NCBI GenBank assembly: GCA_964441235.1
Contig: CAYTUQ010000002.1
Span: 98,265 to 162,264, forward strand
Source of the DNA: BS750m-G69 sp964441235
GTDB taxonomy: Bacteria; Fidelibacterota; UBA2242
Direction of reading: 5' to 3'
DNA length: 64,000 nucleotides
In this document: piece by piece, positions 8,162 to 17,036 of the stretch
How the letters are laid out: every line of letters begins with the position of its first letter
Numbering within the stretch: position 1 is the first letter of the stretch
Notes under the pieces: model-generated
Seen by the model: only the letters and a program-made list of their open reading frames with translations
Told to the model about the DNA's origin: nothing
Databases searched by the model: none
Made by a program: the position numbers and the translations under genes

Positions 8162-9469
8162 TTATAGTGTTCCCATAACTAAAGCCAATTGAACCTCTGC
8201 AATTTTTGCATCGTATTTAGTCGTAACCAAGTTTCCACGAGCACTGGTTAATGCCACCTGAGCGTCTAACACTTCCAAAAGCGTTGCGGAATTTAGACGA
8301 TACATTTCCTGCTGCAGGCGTAGGTCCTCCTGTGCCGACTGGATATTCAATTCATTTATCTCTATCATCTCTTTGTATGTTTTCAGAGCAAGAAGCAGGT
8401 TTTGTACTTGATTCTGAATTTCCATTTTCTTCTTTTCTATTTGATCATTGTAAATTTTGTAGCTCAATAACTTTTGTTGGATGTTTGTTTTCCTACGAAA
8501 ACCATCAAACAATGGATAACTTAAATTCAAATTTAAAGAGGTATTCCACCATTTATCCAACTCTGAGTAGGTTCTTGAAAATTCCGAACCACCACGAGAA
8601 TAAGAAAACGAGGAAGATAGTGTTGGGTACTTATCACCTTGTGCAATTTTGTAATTTAAAAAAGCCGATTGTTTCTGAACAATTAGTGAATTAATCTCCA
8701 GGTTATTTTCAAATGCACGCTGCTCAGCAGTTCCGGGGTCAATGGCCTCAGGTTTTTGGTATGTTTCTTCATAAACTTCCAAGGGTTCATTTGGATTCAG
8801 ACCCATTGCAATGTTTAAGTCAGATATTGCAGATTTAAGCATTGATCTTTGTTGAATAACATTAAGTCTATCGTTTCCTTCACGTACCTGAGCTTTAAAA
8901 AGGTCCTTTTTTGCAACCTGACCAATTCTATACAGTTCCTCAGTTTTCTTTAACTGCTCCCGACTGCTCTCAAGTGATTTGGTATAGACATTTAATAACT
9001 CCTGAGCCTTTAAGACATTATAAAATTTTTCAGTAACATTCGCTATCATCAATTGTCGAGCCAGGTCTCTATCAAAAATAGCTCCTTTATAAGTATTCTT
9101 TGCAAGTTTAATACTGTTCCACCATTTACCTCCATCAAATAAATTCTGATAGTAAGTAATTCCAGTGTTATACTGATTCATCCTAGAAGTAGAACTTGTT
9201 GTATCAATTACAAATCCATCATAAGCCATCGAAATATCTGTAGGTCCCTGTGTGAACTTTGTAGCATTGGTTCTCAAAGAGATATACGGTAATATATCTC
9301 CATAAGAAGCCCTAACTCCCTCCTTTACAGACTTTAATTGCCTGTTTGCAATACTCATCTCCGGATTTTTCTCAATTGCGACCTTGATACAATCAACGAG
9401 AGTTAATTTCTTCTCCCCCGATATAGCAATTGAAGTAATAAATAGAATAGTTATTAGAATTTTTCGCAT
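8162..9469 (-). CDS. TolC-family outer-membrane efflux protein
   Basis: Outer-membrane channel and periplasmic tunnel for the export system. It has a signal peptide (MRKILITILFITSIAISG), then two OEP repeats with the usual long helices: LVDCIKVAIEKNPEMSIANRQ at the start and KKKMEIQNQVQNLLLALKTY in the second half. Beta-strand segments carry the Tyr/Ser-rich pattern around 95-115 and 285-320. It ends with LEVLDAQVALTSARGNLVTT, typical of TolC proteins. The 435 residues fit the family. It lies 16 bp upstream of the adaptor in the same orientation, so the tripartite pump is one operon. Confidence 0.92.
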   Translation of the reverse strand: MRKILITILFITSIAISGEKKLTLVDCIKVAIEKNPEMSIANRQLKSVKEGVRASYGDILPYISLRTNATKFTQGPTDISMAYDGFVIDTTSSTSRMNQYNTGITYYQNLFDGGKWWNSIKLAKNTYKGAIFDRDLARQLMIANVTEKFYNVLKAQELLNVYTKSLESSREQLKKTEELYRIGQVAKKDLFKAQVREGNDRLNVIQQRSMLKSAISDLNIAMGLNPNEPLEVYEETYQKPEAIDPGTAEQRAFENNLEINSLIVQKQSAFLNYKIAQGDKYPTLSSSFSYSRGGSEFSRTYSELDKWWNTSLNLNLSYPLFDGFRRKTNIQQKLLSYKIYNDQIEKKKMEIQNQVQNLLLALKTYKEMIEINELNIQSAQEDLRLQQEMYRLNSATLLEVLDAQVALTSARGNLVTTKYDAKIAEVQLALVMGTL

Positions 9470-9486
9470 TTTTATTATCCTGTTAT

Positions 9487-10182
9487 TTATATTTTAACTA
9501 AACCGCCAAATAGTGATACTATAACGCAGTAACCAAGCCACAGCAACAAAACTACCCAAAAAGCTTTCGATGTTTTGAGATCATAGATTACACCAAGTCC
9601 AATACTCATAAGTATAACTTTCCATAATGCAAAAACGTCTAATGCCGCCATAAAACGAAATAGAAAAGTAGAGCTCTCCTCAAAAAACAGAGCCAGACTT
9701 GTATATACTTTCATTGTTTGCTGAGAGACCATTAACGGAACTTTTACAGCAACAGCAATAATATCTATCAGACATGCATAAGCCGTTACAGCAAAGACAG
9801 GTACAAACTTTGAATCTCCTCCCAGAAGAAAATTCCCGGCAAACCAGATTACCAGTGCAATAATCACACACTTTACAGCTATAGATATTACAGTGCTTAT
9901 ATATGGGATAATCGATCCGGCTTGTTTATCCATCCGTTCAATAGCTATCTCTTTCTGCTCATCGGATAATCGTTCACTTTTTTCTATTCTCGCTTTTTGT
10001 TGTTCAATAGCTATCGGAGTTACATACGGAATCGAAATAATTGATACTAATGCCACTAAAAGTATAGGGATAACAATATCATACCATTGAGTTTTGATTT
10101 TAAGGGACTTAAAAGTTGCCGACGGTTCCCAAAAAACCGATACAAGTTTCGCAAAAATTGATTTTTCAATTACTTCAGTCAT
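9487..10182 (-). CDS. YIP1-family membrane protein
   Basis: A polytopic membrane protein of 231 residues with five hydrophobic segments (roughly 30-50, 95-118, 128-150, 170-195, 205-229). A short N-terminal stretch WEPSATFKSLK matches the Yip1-domain entry motif (W.P...F). The family is widespread but without a defined bacterial role, usually annotated as trafficking or membrane organisation. It precedes tolC by 17 bp and appears to be the first gene of the export operon, so a link to assembly or regulation of the pump is possible but not shown. Confidence 0.75.
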   Translation of the reverse strand: MTEVIEKSIFAKLVSVFWEPSATFKSLKIKTQWYDIVIPILLVALVSIISIPYVTPIAIEQQKARIEKSERLSDEQKEIAIERMDKQAGSIIPYISTVISIAVKCVIIALVIWFAGNFLLGGDSKFVPVFAVTAYACLIDIIAVAVKVPLMVSQQTMKVYTSLALFFEESSTFLFRFMAALDVFALWKVILMSIGLGVIYDLKTSKAFWVVLLLWLGYCVIVSLFGGLVKI

Positions 10183-10211
10183 AGTTTTCCTCTCTTTCCA
10201 ACAAGTGAATT

Positions 10212-10240
10212 AGATTAGATAATAAAATAAAAGTTGTCAT
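10212..10240 (-). promoter_or_regulatory. Candidate sigma70-type promoter for the export operon
   Basis: On the minus strand ATGACA (10240-10235) is followed after 17 bp by TAATCT (10217-10212), about 30 bp upstream of the YIP1 start at 10182. One mismatch in the -35 box and two in the -10 box. It lies directly after the end of the upstream CCA gene. Position and spacing are good; there is no experimental support. Confidence 0.4.
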
Positions 10241-10241
10241 A

Positions 10242-11699
10242 TCAGTTAAATTTTTCCTGACTTTCTATGATGAGCTGACCCTTATTCTCTTCTAAGTATT
10301 CTTTAGCTGCCTCATAAGTATTAGGAATTCCCCCTTGTAGTATCGCCTCTTCTATAGCTTTTTTAATATAACCTACCCGGGGACCAGGCTTGAGACCGCA
10401 ATACCTCATAATTTCATCGCCTCGAACTGGTGATTGAAACGCTTTTAATTTATCTTTCCCCTGAACTTCCGCAACTCGTTTTACAACACGATCAAAGTTC
10501 TTCATATATTCACTAATTTTACGCAGATTTTTTGAGGTTATATCAGCACGACACAATTCAATAAGGTCCTCAATATCATCCTCAGCTTCAACTATAAGAC
10601 GTCGAACTGCACTATCTGTTACCCCCTCATCTGCGATAGCAATTGGACGAAGATGAAGCCTTGTTAACTTAATTGCATATTCCATAACTTTATTCGGCAT
10701 TTTCAGGCGTTTACAAAACTGTTTTATCACTTTTGCGCCCAGCTCCTCATGTCCATGAAAAGTCCAACCTTTACCTTCTATATATTTTTTCGTTAAGGGT
10801 TTTGCAATATCATGTACAAGTGCAGTAAAACGGAGTTCGAATTTCTTCGACACCCTACTAACATTGTCCAAAACCTGGAGCGAATGACGGAAAACATCTT
10901 TGTGATGAAATCCATTGCGTTGATCAACACCATCCAGCTCCGAAATTTCTGGCAATACGACATTAAGCAAACCGGATTTCTTCATTAAGGAAAAACCTCT
11001 CGAAGGTTTATTGGGAACATTAATAATTTTTGTCAATTCATCAGTAATCCGTTCCTGTGATATAATTTCCATTCGATCTTTCACTTTCGAAATAGCACGA
11101 AAAGTCTTTTCCTCAATCTTAAACCCAAATTGCGTACTGAAACGAATTGCTCGCAACATTCGAAGAGGATCCTCTGAAAAAGTAGTTATTGGATCAAGAG
11201 GTGTGCGAATTATTCCTGCATCAAGGTCTTTTAATCCCTCAAAGTAATCTGTTAATTGAAAAAGTGTTTCGTTATTAAGCGACATTGCAAGTGCGTTTAT
11301 TGTAAAATCCCTGCGGGCAAGGTCTTCTTTCAATCCACTACCACTAACTGTTGGTTTCCTTGAATTACCCTCATACTTCTCTGTTCGAGCTGTCGCTACT
11401 TCTATAATAATTTCGTGATACGGCACCATTGCCGTGCCGAACTTTGGATACTCTAAAACTTTTTTCAGACGGAAAGAGTGAGCAATCTCTTTGGCAAATT
11501 CTATCCCTGGACGGGTCTCCGTTCCGTTTCCAATAACGGTTATATCAATATCCTTTGTTGGATAGCCAAGTATCCTATCCCGGATCACGCCACCGACAAG
11601 ATATACCTCTACACCCACACGGTCTGCAATATTAGCAATCCGTCGTAAGATTTTTGTTATTGGATCATTATCAGGGAAAAGTAATTCTAAAAATGCCAT
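10242..11699 (-). CDS. CCA tRNA nucleotidyltransferase / poly(A) polymerase family, with HD domain
   Basis: Adds CCA (or A residues) to RNA 3' ends. The class II nucleotidyltransferase head shows LVGGVIRDRILG at 34-45 and the metal-binding DID at 50-52, then RRDFTINALAMSL and DPLRMLRAIRFSTQFGF, the signature of the PcnB/CCA family. The C-terminal half carries an HD phosphohydrolase domain (HHKDVFRHSLQVLDNV, TALVHDIAKP, HEELGAKV). The 485 residues match the bacterial CCA-HD architecture. Separating CCA-adding enzyme from poly(A) polymerase needs comparison with curated sequences. The start at 11699 is the natural one. It is transcribed alone, upstream of the export operon promoter. Confidence 0.88.
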   Translation of the reverse strand: MAFLELLFPDNDPITKILRRIANIADRVGVEVYLVGGVIRDRILGYPTKDIDITVIGNGTETRPGIEFAKEIAHSFRLKKVLEYPKFGTAMVPYHEIIIEVATARTEKYEGNSRKPTVSGSGLKEDLARRDFTINALAMSLNNETLFQLTDYFEGLKDLDAGIIRTPLDPITTFSEDPLRMLRAIRFSTQFGFKIEEKTFRAISKVKDRMEIISQERITDELTKIINVPNKPSRGFSLMKKSGLLNVVLPEISELDGVDQRNGFHHKDVFRHSLQVLDNVSRVSKKFELRFTALVHDIAKPLTKKYIEGKGWTFHGHEELGAKVIKQFCKRLKMPNKVMEYAIKLTRLHLRPIAIADEGVTDSAVRRLIVEAEDDIEDLIELCRADITSKNLRKISEYMKNFDRVVKRVAEVQGKDKLKAFQSPVRGDEIMRYCGLKPGPRVGYIKKAIEEAILQGGIPNTYEAAKEYLEENKGQLIIESQEKFN

Positions 11700-11771
11700 G
11701 TTTTCTTCTCATCAAAACCGAGTGAATTTATAAAAGAGGTTGGTTAATTGCAAAGAGAGTAAATTATTCAA

Positions 11772-11822
11772 AACCCGTTTTAAGCGTATCGAAGACCTCC
11801 ACGAGGAAGCCAAACGGGTTTG
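11772..11822. repeat. Hairpin with AAACCCGTTT arms and a palindromic module in the loop
   Basis: The arms AAACCCGTTT (about 11772-11782) and AAACGGGTTT (11813-11822) enclose about 30 bp containing the small palindrome-like CGAAGACCTCCACGAGG. The same arms recur at 15248-15324 with a different loop. This is part of the short-palindrome family of this window. Confidence 0.6.
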
Positions 11823-12272
11823 TTTCGAGAGACGCTAATACAGAACCATTATTTGAACTCTCAGTTGCATTGACTTTGATACAAATATAACTAAAATTAG
11901 GGTTGACTTTGTTACAGAAAAGAATAAATGAATATATAAGCAGATGGATAGGGTAGGGAGTTAATATCCAAAATCCTTTTAATATTTGCCATGCTCAATC
12001 GAAAAAGGGTTTGTTTGGATAGGGTTAAGTATTTAAGGAGATTGCAAATATTCACTATTGTCTGCCCGATTAGTTAGGTGGGCAATTCCTCGGTTAAACC
12101 TGTCAGGTTTCGTCCGATCGAAGATTCTCCGAAGGAGTCCTACATCGAGATATTTTCGACACATATTTACTTTTGTATAATTTTTTATATCTCCCTTATA
12201 GTTAATAGAACTGCTACACCTACTGCCTGGAATACTTCGATAGCGAATGAACTAATTGCTCTATTGTACCTC

Positions 12273-12554
12273 TAGTAGCGTTTCCAAAATAACTTAGCAA
12301 TTGGGGGAAATCACAAATCACAAACTACAAATTACAAACAATTTCAAAATCTAAAATTAAAATGAACAAAACTATACCAGAACTATTTTGAATTTCTATA
12401 TTTTGTTATTGTCTCGTAGAGATTCTCCGATAGGAGTCCTGCGTGACCTTTGGAAGAACTTTTTTGATATTTGGTGCTTGTCTCGTCTCGAAGAGATCCC
12501 GCTGGGAAAGAGACCCCCTCGGAGAAATTTGGATTTTAGTAAACAAATAATTGC
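12273..12554 (+). repeat. Interspersed repeat R2, copy A
   Basis: About 280 bp, starting TAGTAGCGTTTC and ending ATAATTGC, that reappears in inverted orientation at 33972-34225 with near-identical flanks. Both copies carry the block CTCGAAGAGATCCCGCTGGG at the same place (around 12487 here). They differ by inserts: this copy has an extra 42 bp at 12411-12452, and copy B has a different insert at about 34141-34169. It has no coding capacity. Confidence 0.8.
12411..12452. mobile_element. Short palindromic module (filled site relative to R2 copy B)
   Basis: The sequence begins GTCTCGTAGAGATTCTCCG and continues ATAGGAGTCCTGCGTGACC. Copy B of the surrounding repeat reads straight from TTATT to GGAATTTACTTGATATT, so these roughly 42 bp are an insertion here (or a deletion there). 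It aligns with the insert at 46999-47045, which sits in an unrelated repeat. Too short to encode anything, it must depend on a factor in trans if it moves. Confidence 0.7.
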
Positions 12555-12570
12555 AAAGATAATTAGGAAA

Positions 12571-12798
12571 CTATCTACTAACCTGTAATTTATCTATCCT
12601 GCCTATAGTGGCTACTACTTTCTGTTTTACTCTCTCCTTCTCTTTTCGATTCGCATATCTGGAGGTATTTATATTTGTCCTACAGATCCGTACGGAACTG
12701 ACTTCCTGATGCGTGTAAACCCCGCTATAAGCGGTGAAAACATTTGCTCTCCTTAAATTAGTCATCACAAATTTAACAATTAGTGTGACAGAAATCAA
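12571..12798 (-). pseudogene. Remnant of a transposase N-terminus (IS1634/IS4-like)
   Basis: The reading frame ends with NRKEKERVKQKVVATIGRID, matching the N-terminal signature of IS1634-type transposases as I remember it (R.K.KVRQ+V+A..GR+D.L), preceded by a plausible SVRICRTNINTS. A few residues between the two parts seem lost. The frame stops a few residues later, where a full enzyme would run for 500 more. The upstream flank has GTGTCACAATATTT (complement of about 12814-12827), which could be a terminal sequence of the element. It looks like an old 5' fragment of an insertion sequence. Confidence 0.5.
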
Positions 12799-13017
12799 TC
12801 TCTAATATCAAATATTGTGACACTACATTTCTTACCTTTTTCAGGGGTAAATACCTCTAAGTCATTGATTTTACTGAACAAAATATTTTGAAACTAATCT
12901 CAACTTAGAAGAAAATTTTGAATTATTATTCTGCAACAGCCTGTGAATCGGGACGAGCAGGTCACTGACTCTGTGGCTGAATAGTTACAATAAAAGAAGA
13001 TATTTATTTTTCAAATG

Positions 13018-13174
13018 TTTATATGAAAGTGCCTAAAGTGTCTAAAGTGAAAAGTGCCTGATGAACAATGACCAATTAACAATAAACAATCAACAATCAA
13101 CAATATACAATTTATGTATTTTAAAAATATCAACTTTAATGCTTCGTTGTGGCCGAAAGGCTATGGGAGTTATT
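13018..13174 (+). repeat. Interspersed repeat R1, copy A (empty site)
   Basis: About 155 bp including GTGCCTAAAGTGTC units, an AACAATCAACAATC simple tract, TTTAAAAATATCAACTTT and the palindrome-like TGGCCGAAAGGCTA. A second copy lies inverted at 46966-47191. This copy lacks the 47-bp insert found there and reads CAACTTT-AATG-CTTCG. Its end overlaps the stop codon of the TPR gene by a few bases. Confidence 0.8.
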
Positions 13175-14879
13175 TTGACTTCTCTAATTTCTTAAGTTGT
13201 TTGACTGCTTTTGCTTCGCTTTTCGTACCCGGGAAATTAGCAATTATAAGATTCAATGTCTTTATAGTCTTATCAATATCTTTTATTTTTGTGTAAATCG
13301 CAGCAACTTTCTCAAGTGCCTTCAGCGCTTTATCAGATTGTGGATATTTCTCAAAAAGACTCATATACTGAGCAACAGCAGCTTCATATCGTTTATGACT
13401 CTCATACAGATCTCCCGACGAAATGATAGATTTATAAGCGCCTGGTGTATCCGGATAGCGTTCATCAATTGATTTATACGTAGCTACCGCAGCTTCAATC
13501 AAATTCATTTCAGAAGCAAGAATAGCCGCTTTTCTCATCAATGCGGAAATAGATTTTTCAGATTCATTGCAGCTATCAGCAAAGACTTGATATTCTTTAA
13601 CAGCCTTCTCCCAGTTTTTAAGATATATATCTGCAATCTTAGCTATGTGATAATGGGCACTAAGAGCGAGTATATCATCTGGAAATTTCTCAATGAGACT
13701 GTTAAATGACTCTATAGCATTTTTATATTCTTCAAAATTTTTTCCCTGAATTAAACCACTACGACAAAGAGCTATCCGCATTTCATCACTTTCAGGATAA
13801 AATGTCATAAGTCTATTATAGTACATAAATGCGCGTTGTGGCTGTTCTTTTTTTAGTAACGCTTCCCCAATCCACAGATTCACGAGCGGAGACTGAGGAG
13901 AGAACGGATACAGCTGTAGAAATTTCTTTGCTTCTCCTACAAAATACTTCTGGACTTCTGAATTTGGAAATTCTCTCAATAACTCAACAAACTTAAAATA
14001 ACGTACATCCATATTGGTATAGGCTGGAATTGTACCAACAAGAGACATCAGGTACTCAGAATCTTTTCTATACGATTTTTCAGTTTGAAAAATTCCCGAA
14101 CGGATATTTTTTACCTCTTCATACAGAGTTGAATTCGGGTACAAGTGAATGAACTTTAAAAGAGAAAATTCAGCTTTACTCCAATCCCCTTTTCTGATAT
14201 ACAGCCGGGTCAGGAAGTCCTGAACAGAATCGCACCTTGCTTCAGGGAAGAATATCTCAAGGTATCTTTTTAACTCCTTTATCTGAAAAGGATAAATATC
14301 CTCTCCACTTTCCCTCAACTTCCAGATACCTTTCTTTTGTTTACTTTCCTCCATTTTCAACATTTTACAATAACTGAAGTACTTATCTTCCAGATTTATG
14401 TCGTATCCCCAAACAAATTCCTTTGGATATAAGAGTAATTTTGCATTAAGACTCATTATACTATCTATGAGAGCCTCAACCCGCTCAGAATAAATAACTT
14501 TGATTGAGTCACTCTCCTGAAACGCTTTTGTTAGAGAATCTATTACTGCATCTCTTACGGCTGATTCATCTTCAATTTTATTCTCATATAAAGTACGAAC
14601 AGAATCTATAATTTCCTCAAGTTTATCCTCAAAACTTATTTGCAGAGAATCAATGATGAACTGGCGAAGTGCAGCTTTATCGCCTATTACCTGTTCCTCT
14701 ACAGATTCTTGAAGCTCCAATTCCTGTTTAACCATTACTGTATCAACCATCTCATTAACCTCACTCTCCGAAATCTGACGAGAAGAATCATCCATTTGAC
14801 AAAATCCGGAAACGGGATTTACTAATAAAAGAGAAACAACTAAAACATATCCAATAAATTTGTACATGTAATTTCTCAT
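13170..14879 (-). CDS. Secreted TPR-repeat protein (YfiO/YbgF-like)
   Basis: 569 residues: a signal peptide (YVLVVSLLLVNPVSGFC, with a Cys that could be lipidated although the preceding SGF is not a clean lipobox), then a Glu/Ser-rich helical segment (30-140), likely coiled coil. After residue 200 it has a run of tetratricopeptide-type helical pairs, recognisable by repeated Y-P-S/D and A-Y patterns (FIHLYPNSTLYEEV, MTFYPESDEM, IDERYPDTPGAY, LFEKYPQSDKALKAL, IANFPGTKSEAKAV). Such proteins act as periplasmic scaffolds, for example in outer-membrane assembly or gliding/secretion complexes. The specific role is unknown. It is monocistronic, and its stop abuts repeat R1. Confidence 0.8.
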   Translation of the reverse strand: MRNYMYKFIGYVLVVSLLLVNPVSGFCQMDDSSRQISESEVNEMVDTVMVKQELELQESVEEQVIGDKAALRQFIIDSLQISFEDKLEEIIDSVRTLYENKIEDESAVRDAVIDSLTKAFQESDSIKVIYSERVEALIDSIMSLNAKLLLYPKEFVWGYDINLEDKYFSYCKMLKMEESKQKKGIWKLRESGEDIYPFQIKELKRYLEIFFPEARCDSVQDFLTRLYIRKGDWSKAEFSLLKFIHLYPNSTLYEEVKNIRSGIFQTEKSYRKDSEYLMSLVGTIPAYTNMDVRYFKFVELLREFPNSEVQKYFVGEAKKFLQLYPFSPQSPLVNLWIGEALLKKEQPQRAFMYYNRLMTFYPESDEMRIALCRSGLIQGKNFEEYKNAIESFNSLIEKFPDDILALSAHYHIAKIADIYLKNWEKAVKEYQVFADSCNESEKSISALMRKAAILASEMNLIEAAVATYKSIDERYPDTPGAYKSIISSGDLYESHKRYEAAVAQYMSLFEKYPQSDKALKALEKVAAIYTKIKDIDKTIKTLNLIIANFPGTKSEAKAVKQLKKLEKSK

Positions 14880-15351
14880 ATCAACCTCACTAATTTTTAA
14901 AAGTCAAAGTTATTTAAAATTACATTTATTATCAAGCAGTGAATTTTCCCAATTAATTTTCCATATCATTGCTACCAAAATGTAAGTTATAATATTTCTC
15001 TTAAAAAAAAAGGAAATGAACGGCTACTTCTCAACTTAACACAAGTCCTAAAGAGAACACCACATCTCAACCGTAAAACTTATTCCTAACCTTCCTAAGG
15101 GCTTTTCCAAAGGTCACAGTGAACTCTGATACGTAGGAGAACTCCTACGGAGAAAGCCTTCAGAAGGTTTCCACTGTTAAGAAAATCTTTTTTCTTTCCT
15201 AAAAGTTGTTGCAATTTTCACATGAATTTGAAAGATGAGAGAAAATCAAACCCGTTTTTTCCCTTCATCAAAGAGGTCTCCTCAAGATACTCCGAGCCGA
15301 AGGCTTCCGATAGGAAAACGGGTTATATGAGAATGAAAAATGAGGACAAAT
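14880..15351. other. Intergenic region between divergent genes, with palindromic modules
   Basis: Separates the TPR gene (minus) from the LD-carboxypeptidase (plus), so promoters for both should lie here; none stands out. It contains a palindromic module around 15105-15170 (GGTCACAGTGAAC, then TACGTAGGAGAACTCCTACGG) and the AAACCCGTTTT hairpin at 15248-15324. No gene seen. Confidence 0.6.
15248..15324. repeat. Hairpin with AAACCCGTTTT arms and module-like loop
   Basis: Arms at 15248-15258 and 15315-15324 enclose about 56 bp with AAAGAGGTCTCC and GGCTTCCGATAGGA. Same arm sequence as the hairpin at 11772-11822 but a longer loop. It ends only about 25 bp before the LD-carboxypeptidase start, so it lies in the 5' region of that gene and could influence its expression. 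Confidence 0.55.
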
Positions 15352-16278
15352 ATGTATAAACTACCAAAACCCCTGAAACCAGGCTCAACAATAGGTGTTA
15401 TCGCTCCTGCAAGTGCTGCAAAAAGAAAATTCGTGGCAAAAGGAGTAGAGTATCTTCACAAGAAAGGCTACAAGGTTAAAACAGCTCCAAATCTCTCACG
15501 AGCTAAGTTCTATCTTGCAGGCAGTGACCAACTCAGAGTCAAATTGCTGGAAGAATTTTTCCTGGGTTCAGAAATAGACGGAATAATGTGTGTTCGTGGT
15601 GGCTACGGGTTGTTACGAATATTAGACATGATCTCTTACGAAAAATTGGCTTCGACCCAACCGAAAGTATTCGTTGGATATTCAGATGTTACTGCATTGC
15701 AAATGGCATTGTTAAGTAAACTCGAATGGATCACGTACTCTGGTCCAATGGTTGCATCAGAAATGGGACGAGGATTCGATCCCTTTTCCGAAGAATGGTT
15801 GTGGAAGATGATCTCTGACAATCCATATCCGATAGAACTCATTAATCCTGAAGACCAACCCTTAAAAGTTTTCAAACATGGAACAGCAGAAGGTAAACTT
15901 TTGGGTGGCTGCCTTACTTTAGTAACGCTTTTGTTGGGAACACCATATATGCCCTCACTAAAAGGCGCAATTTTAGTCATAGAAGACATAGGTGAAAAAA
16001 CGTACCGTCTCGACAGAGCATTACATGTTTTACGCCTCCATAAAGTATTTGAACAAATTTCAGGCTTGATTGTTGGACATTTCGTAAATTGTCTCCCCAA
16101 AAATCCAGACCGCTCTTTCACACTTGAAGATTATTTAAGTGATGTTCTTGATGGATATAATTTTCCGGTTATCACTAACTTTTCTTATGGTCATATAAAA
16201 CGCAGATTTACACTTCCATTAGGTGCAAATGTTAGTATCGCAACCAATCCACCTAAAATCACAATTCATGGAGCATGA
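15352..16278 (+). CDS. LD-carboxypeptidase (peptidase family S66)
   Basis: Cleaves L,D bonds in murein tetrapeptides during peptidoglycan recycling. Landmarks are GSTIGVIAPAS at the N-terminus, IDGIMCVRGGYG in the middle, the catalytic serine in VGYSDVTALQ, the glutamate in VIEDIGEKTYRLDRAL and the histidine in FSYGHIKRRFTLPLG, which form the Ser-Glu-His triad of MccF/LdcA enzymes. I prefer the ATG at 15352 because GAGGA lies five bases upstream; the ATG at 15340 would add four residues and overlaps that ribosome site. There is no predicted signal peptide. It stands alone, with repeat DNA upstream. Confidence 0.92.
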   Translation: MYKLPKPLKPGSTIGVIAPASAAKRKFVAKGVEYLHKKGYKVKTAPNLSRAKFYLAGSDQLRVKLLEEFFLGSEIDGIMCVRGGYGLLRILDMISYEKLASTQPKVFVGYSDVTALQMALLSKLEWITYSGPMVASEMGRGFDPFSEEWLWKMISDNPYPIELINPEDQPLKVFKHGTAEGKLLGGCLTLVTLLLGTPYMPSLKGAILVIEDIGEKTYRLDRALHVLRLHKVFEQISGLIVGHFVNCLPKNPDRSFTLEDYLSDVLDGYNFPVITNFSYGHIKRRFTLPLGANVSIATNPPKITIHGA

Positions 16279-16472
16279 CAAATTTTATTGGCATAAATAT
16301 TATCTATAAATATAGAGTTTTTTAAAAAATAATCATTCCTCCATCTATTCTCCCAGTAAGCCCAAATATTATTTAAGAAAATCTGAAATTTCGGTTTGCT
16401 TTTATAATAGCTTTTTTATACTATTAGTCGAGTTTTGAAAAGGGAGTTACTTCAGGGTATTGAAGGAGAAAT

Positions 16473-16925
16473 ATGTTTTCCAGCCATCTTTATTTTGCGT
16501 ATGCTGATAATATGAGTGAAAATATCGTCAGGGAAATTTGTCCTGGCGTTTCTTTTGAAGGCATCGCGGAGTTAAAAAAATACCGTTTTACATTTAACTC
16601 AAAAGGGAAAGCAACTATTGTTGAAGATGTAAATAATTCCGTCTGGGGGGTAGTATGGTGCCTATCTTCCAGAGATATCTACCTTTTAGATAAAAAAGAG
16701 GAACAGAATCTGGGCAATTTTAAAAAAATAAATAAGACTGTGGCTTTCAAAAACGGGAAGCAGGTTGAAGCATTTATCTATATTGCAGATGATACCGGTG
16801 ATCCTATACCTGATCAGTCCGCACTAAACTTTGTAATTGACCAAGCTCGATATTGGGCTTTACCAGATGAATATATATCCTTCTTGAAAAATTTAACCAC
16901 TGTCCAGTCTCAATTGAAGACATAG
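16473..16925 (+). CDS. Gamma-glutamylcyclotransferase-like (AIG2/GGCT fold) protein
   Basis: 150 residues. The start is supported by AAGGAG seven bases upstream. The N-terminus YFAYADNMSENIVREICPG corresponds to the family motif YGSN(L/M), with Gly-Ser replaced by Ala-Asp. FEGIAELKKYRFTFNSKG and VWGVVWCLSSRDIYLLDKKE follow the usual order, the last Glu being at the position of the catalytic acid. The C-terminal ALPDEYISFL is also typical. Because the substrate loop YGSN is altered to YADN, activity may differ or be lost. GGCT proteins make 5-oxoproline from gamma-glutamyl amines. No functional neighbours. Confidence 0.75.
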   Translation: MFSSHLYFAYADNMSENIVREICPGVSFEGIAELKKYRFTFNSKGKATIVEDVNNSVWGVVWCLSSRDIYLLDKKEEQNLGNFKKINKTVAFKNGKQVEAFIYIADDTGDPIPDQSALNFVIDQARYWALPDEYISFLKNLTTVQSQLKT

Positions 16926-17036
16926 CAGTATTAACAATTATTATACTATTCAGCATATTTAAAACTGATTATATATACTCTCGGAAATCTTTTGTAAAGG
17001 CAAAAACTATAAATTTTCTGAATATCATTTAAGACA

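Larger units (their letters stand above)
11700..13169. other. 1.5-kb gene-free region: repeats and decayed DNA
   Basis: No intact gene is visible. Two plus-strand frames at 12078-12275 and 12388-12588 are low-complexity readings of repeat DNA. The region contains a hairpin with a module in its loop (11772-11822), a module at 12121-12165, an interspersed repeat (12273-12554) with a second copy at 33972-34225, a transposase remnant (12571-12798) and a second interspersed repeat (13018-13174) with a copy at 46966-47191. An inverted pair AATATTTGC (near 11981) / GCAAATATT (near 12045) is also present. Confidence 0.7.

Noticed and set aside
8251..8694. 147-codon plus-strand frame opposite tolC
   Set aside because: Lies wholly antisense to a well-supported TolC gene and has no recognisable domain.
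12078..12588. Two plus-strand frames of 65 and 66 codons
   Set aside because: They consist of repeat and module DNA, lack ribosome sites and have no protein-like conservation.
13075..13110. Direct CAACAATCAACAATC tract as a possible CRISPR leader or array
   Set aside because: Only a simple tandem of 7-bp units, with no spaced repeats and no cas genes in the window.
15636..16121. 161-codon minus-strand frame
   Set aside because: Antisense to the catalytic region of the LD-carboxypeptidase; shadow of strong codon bias.
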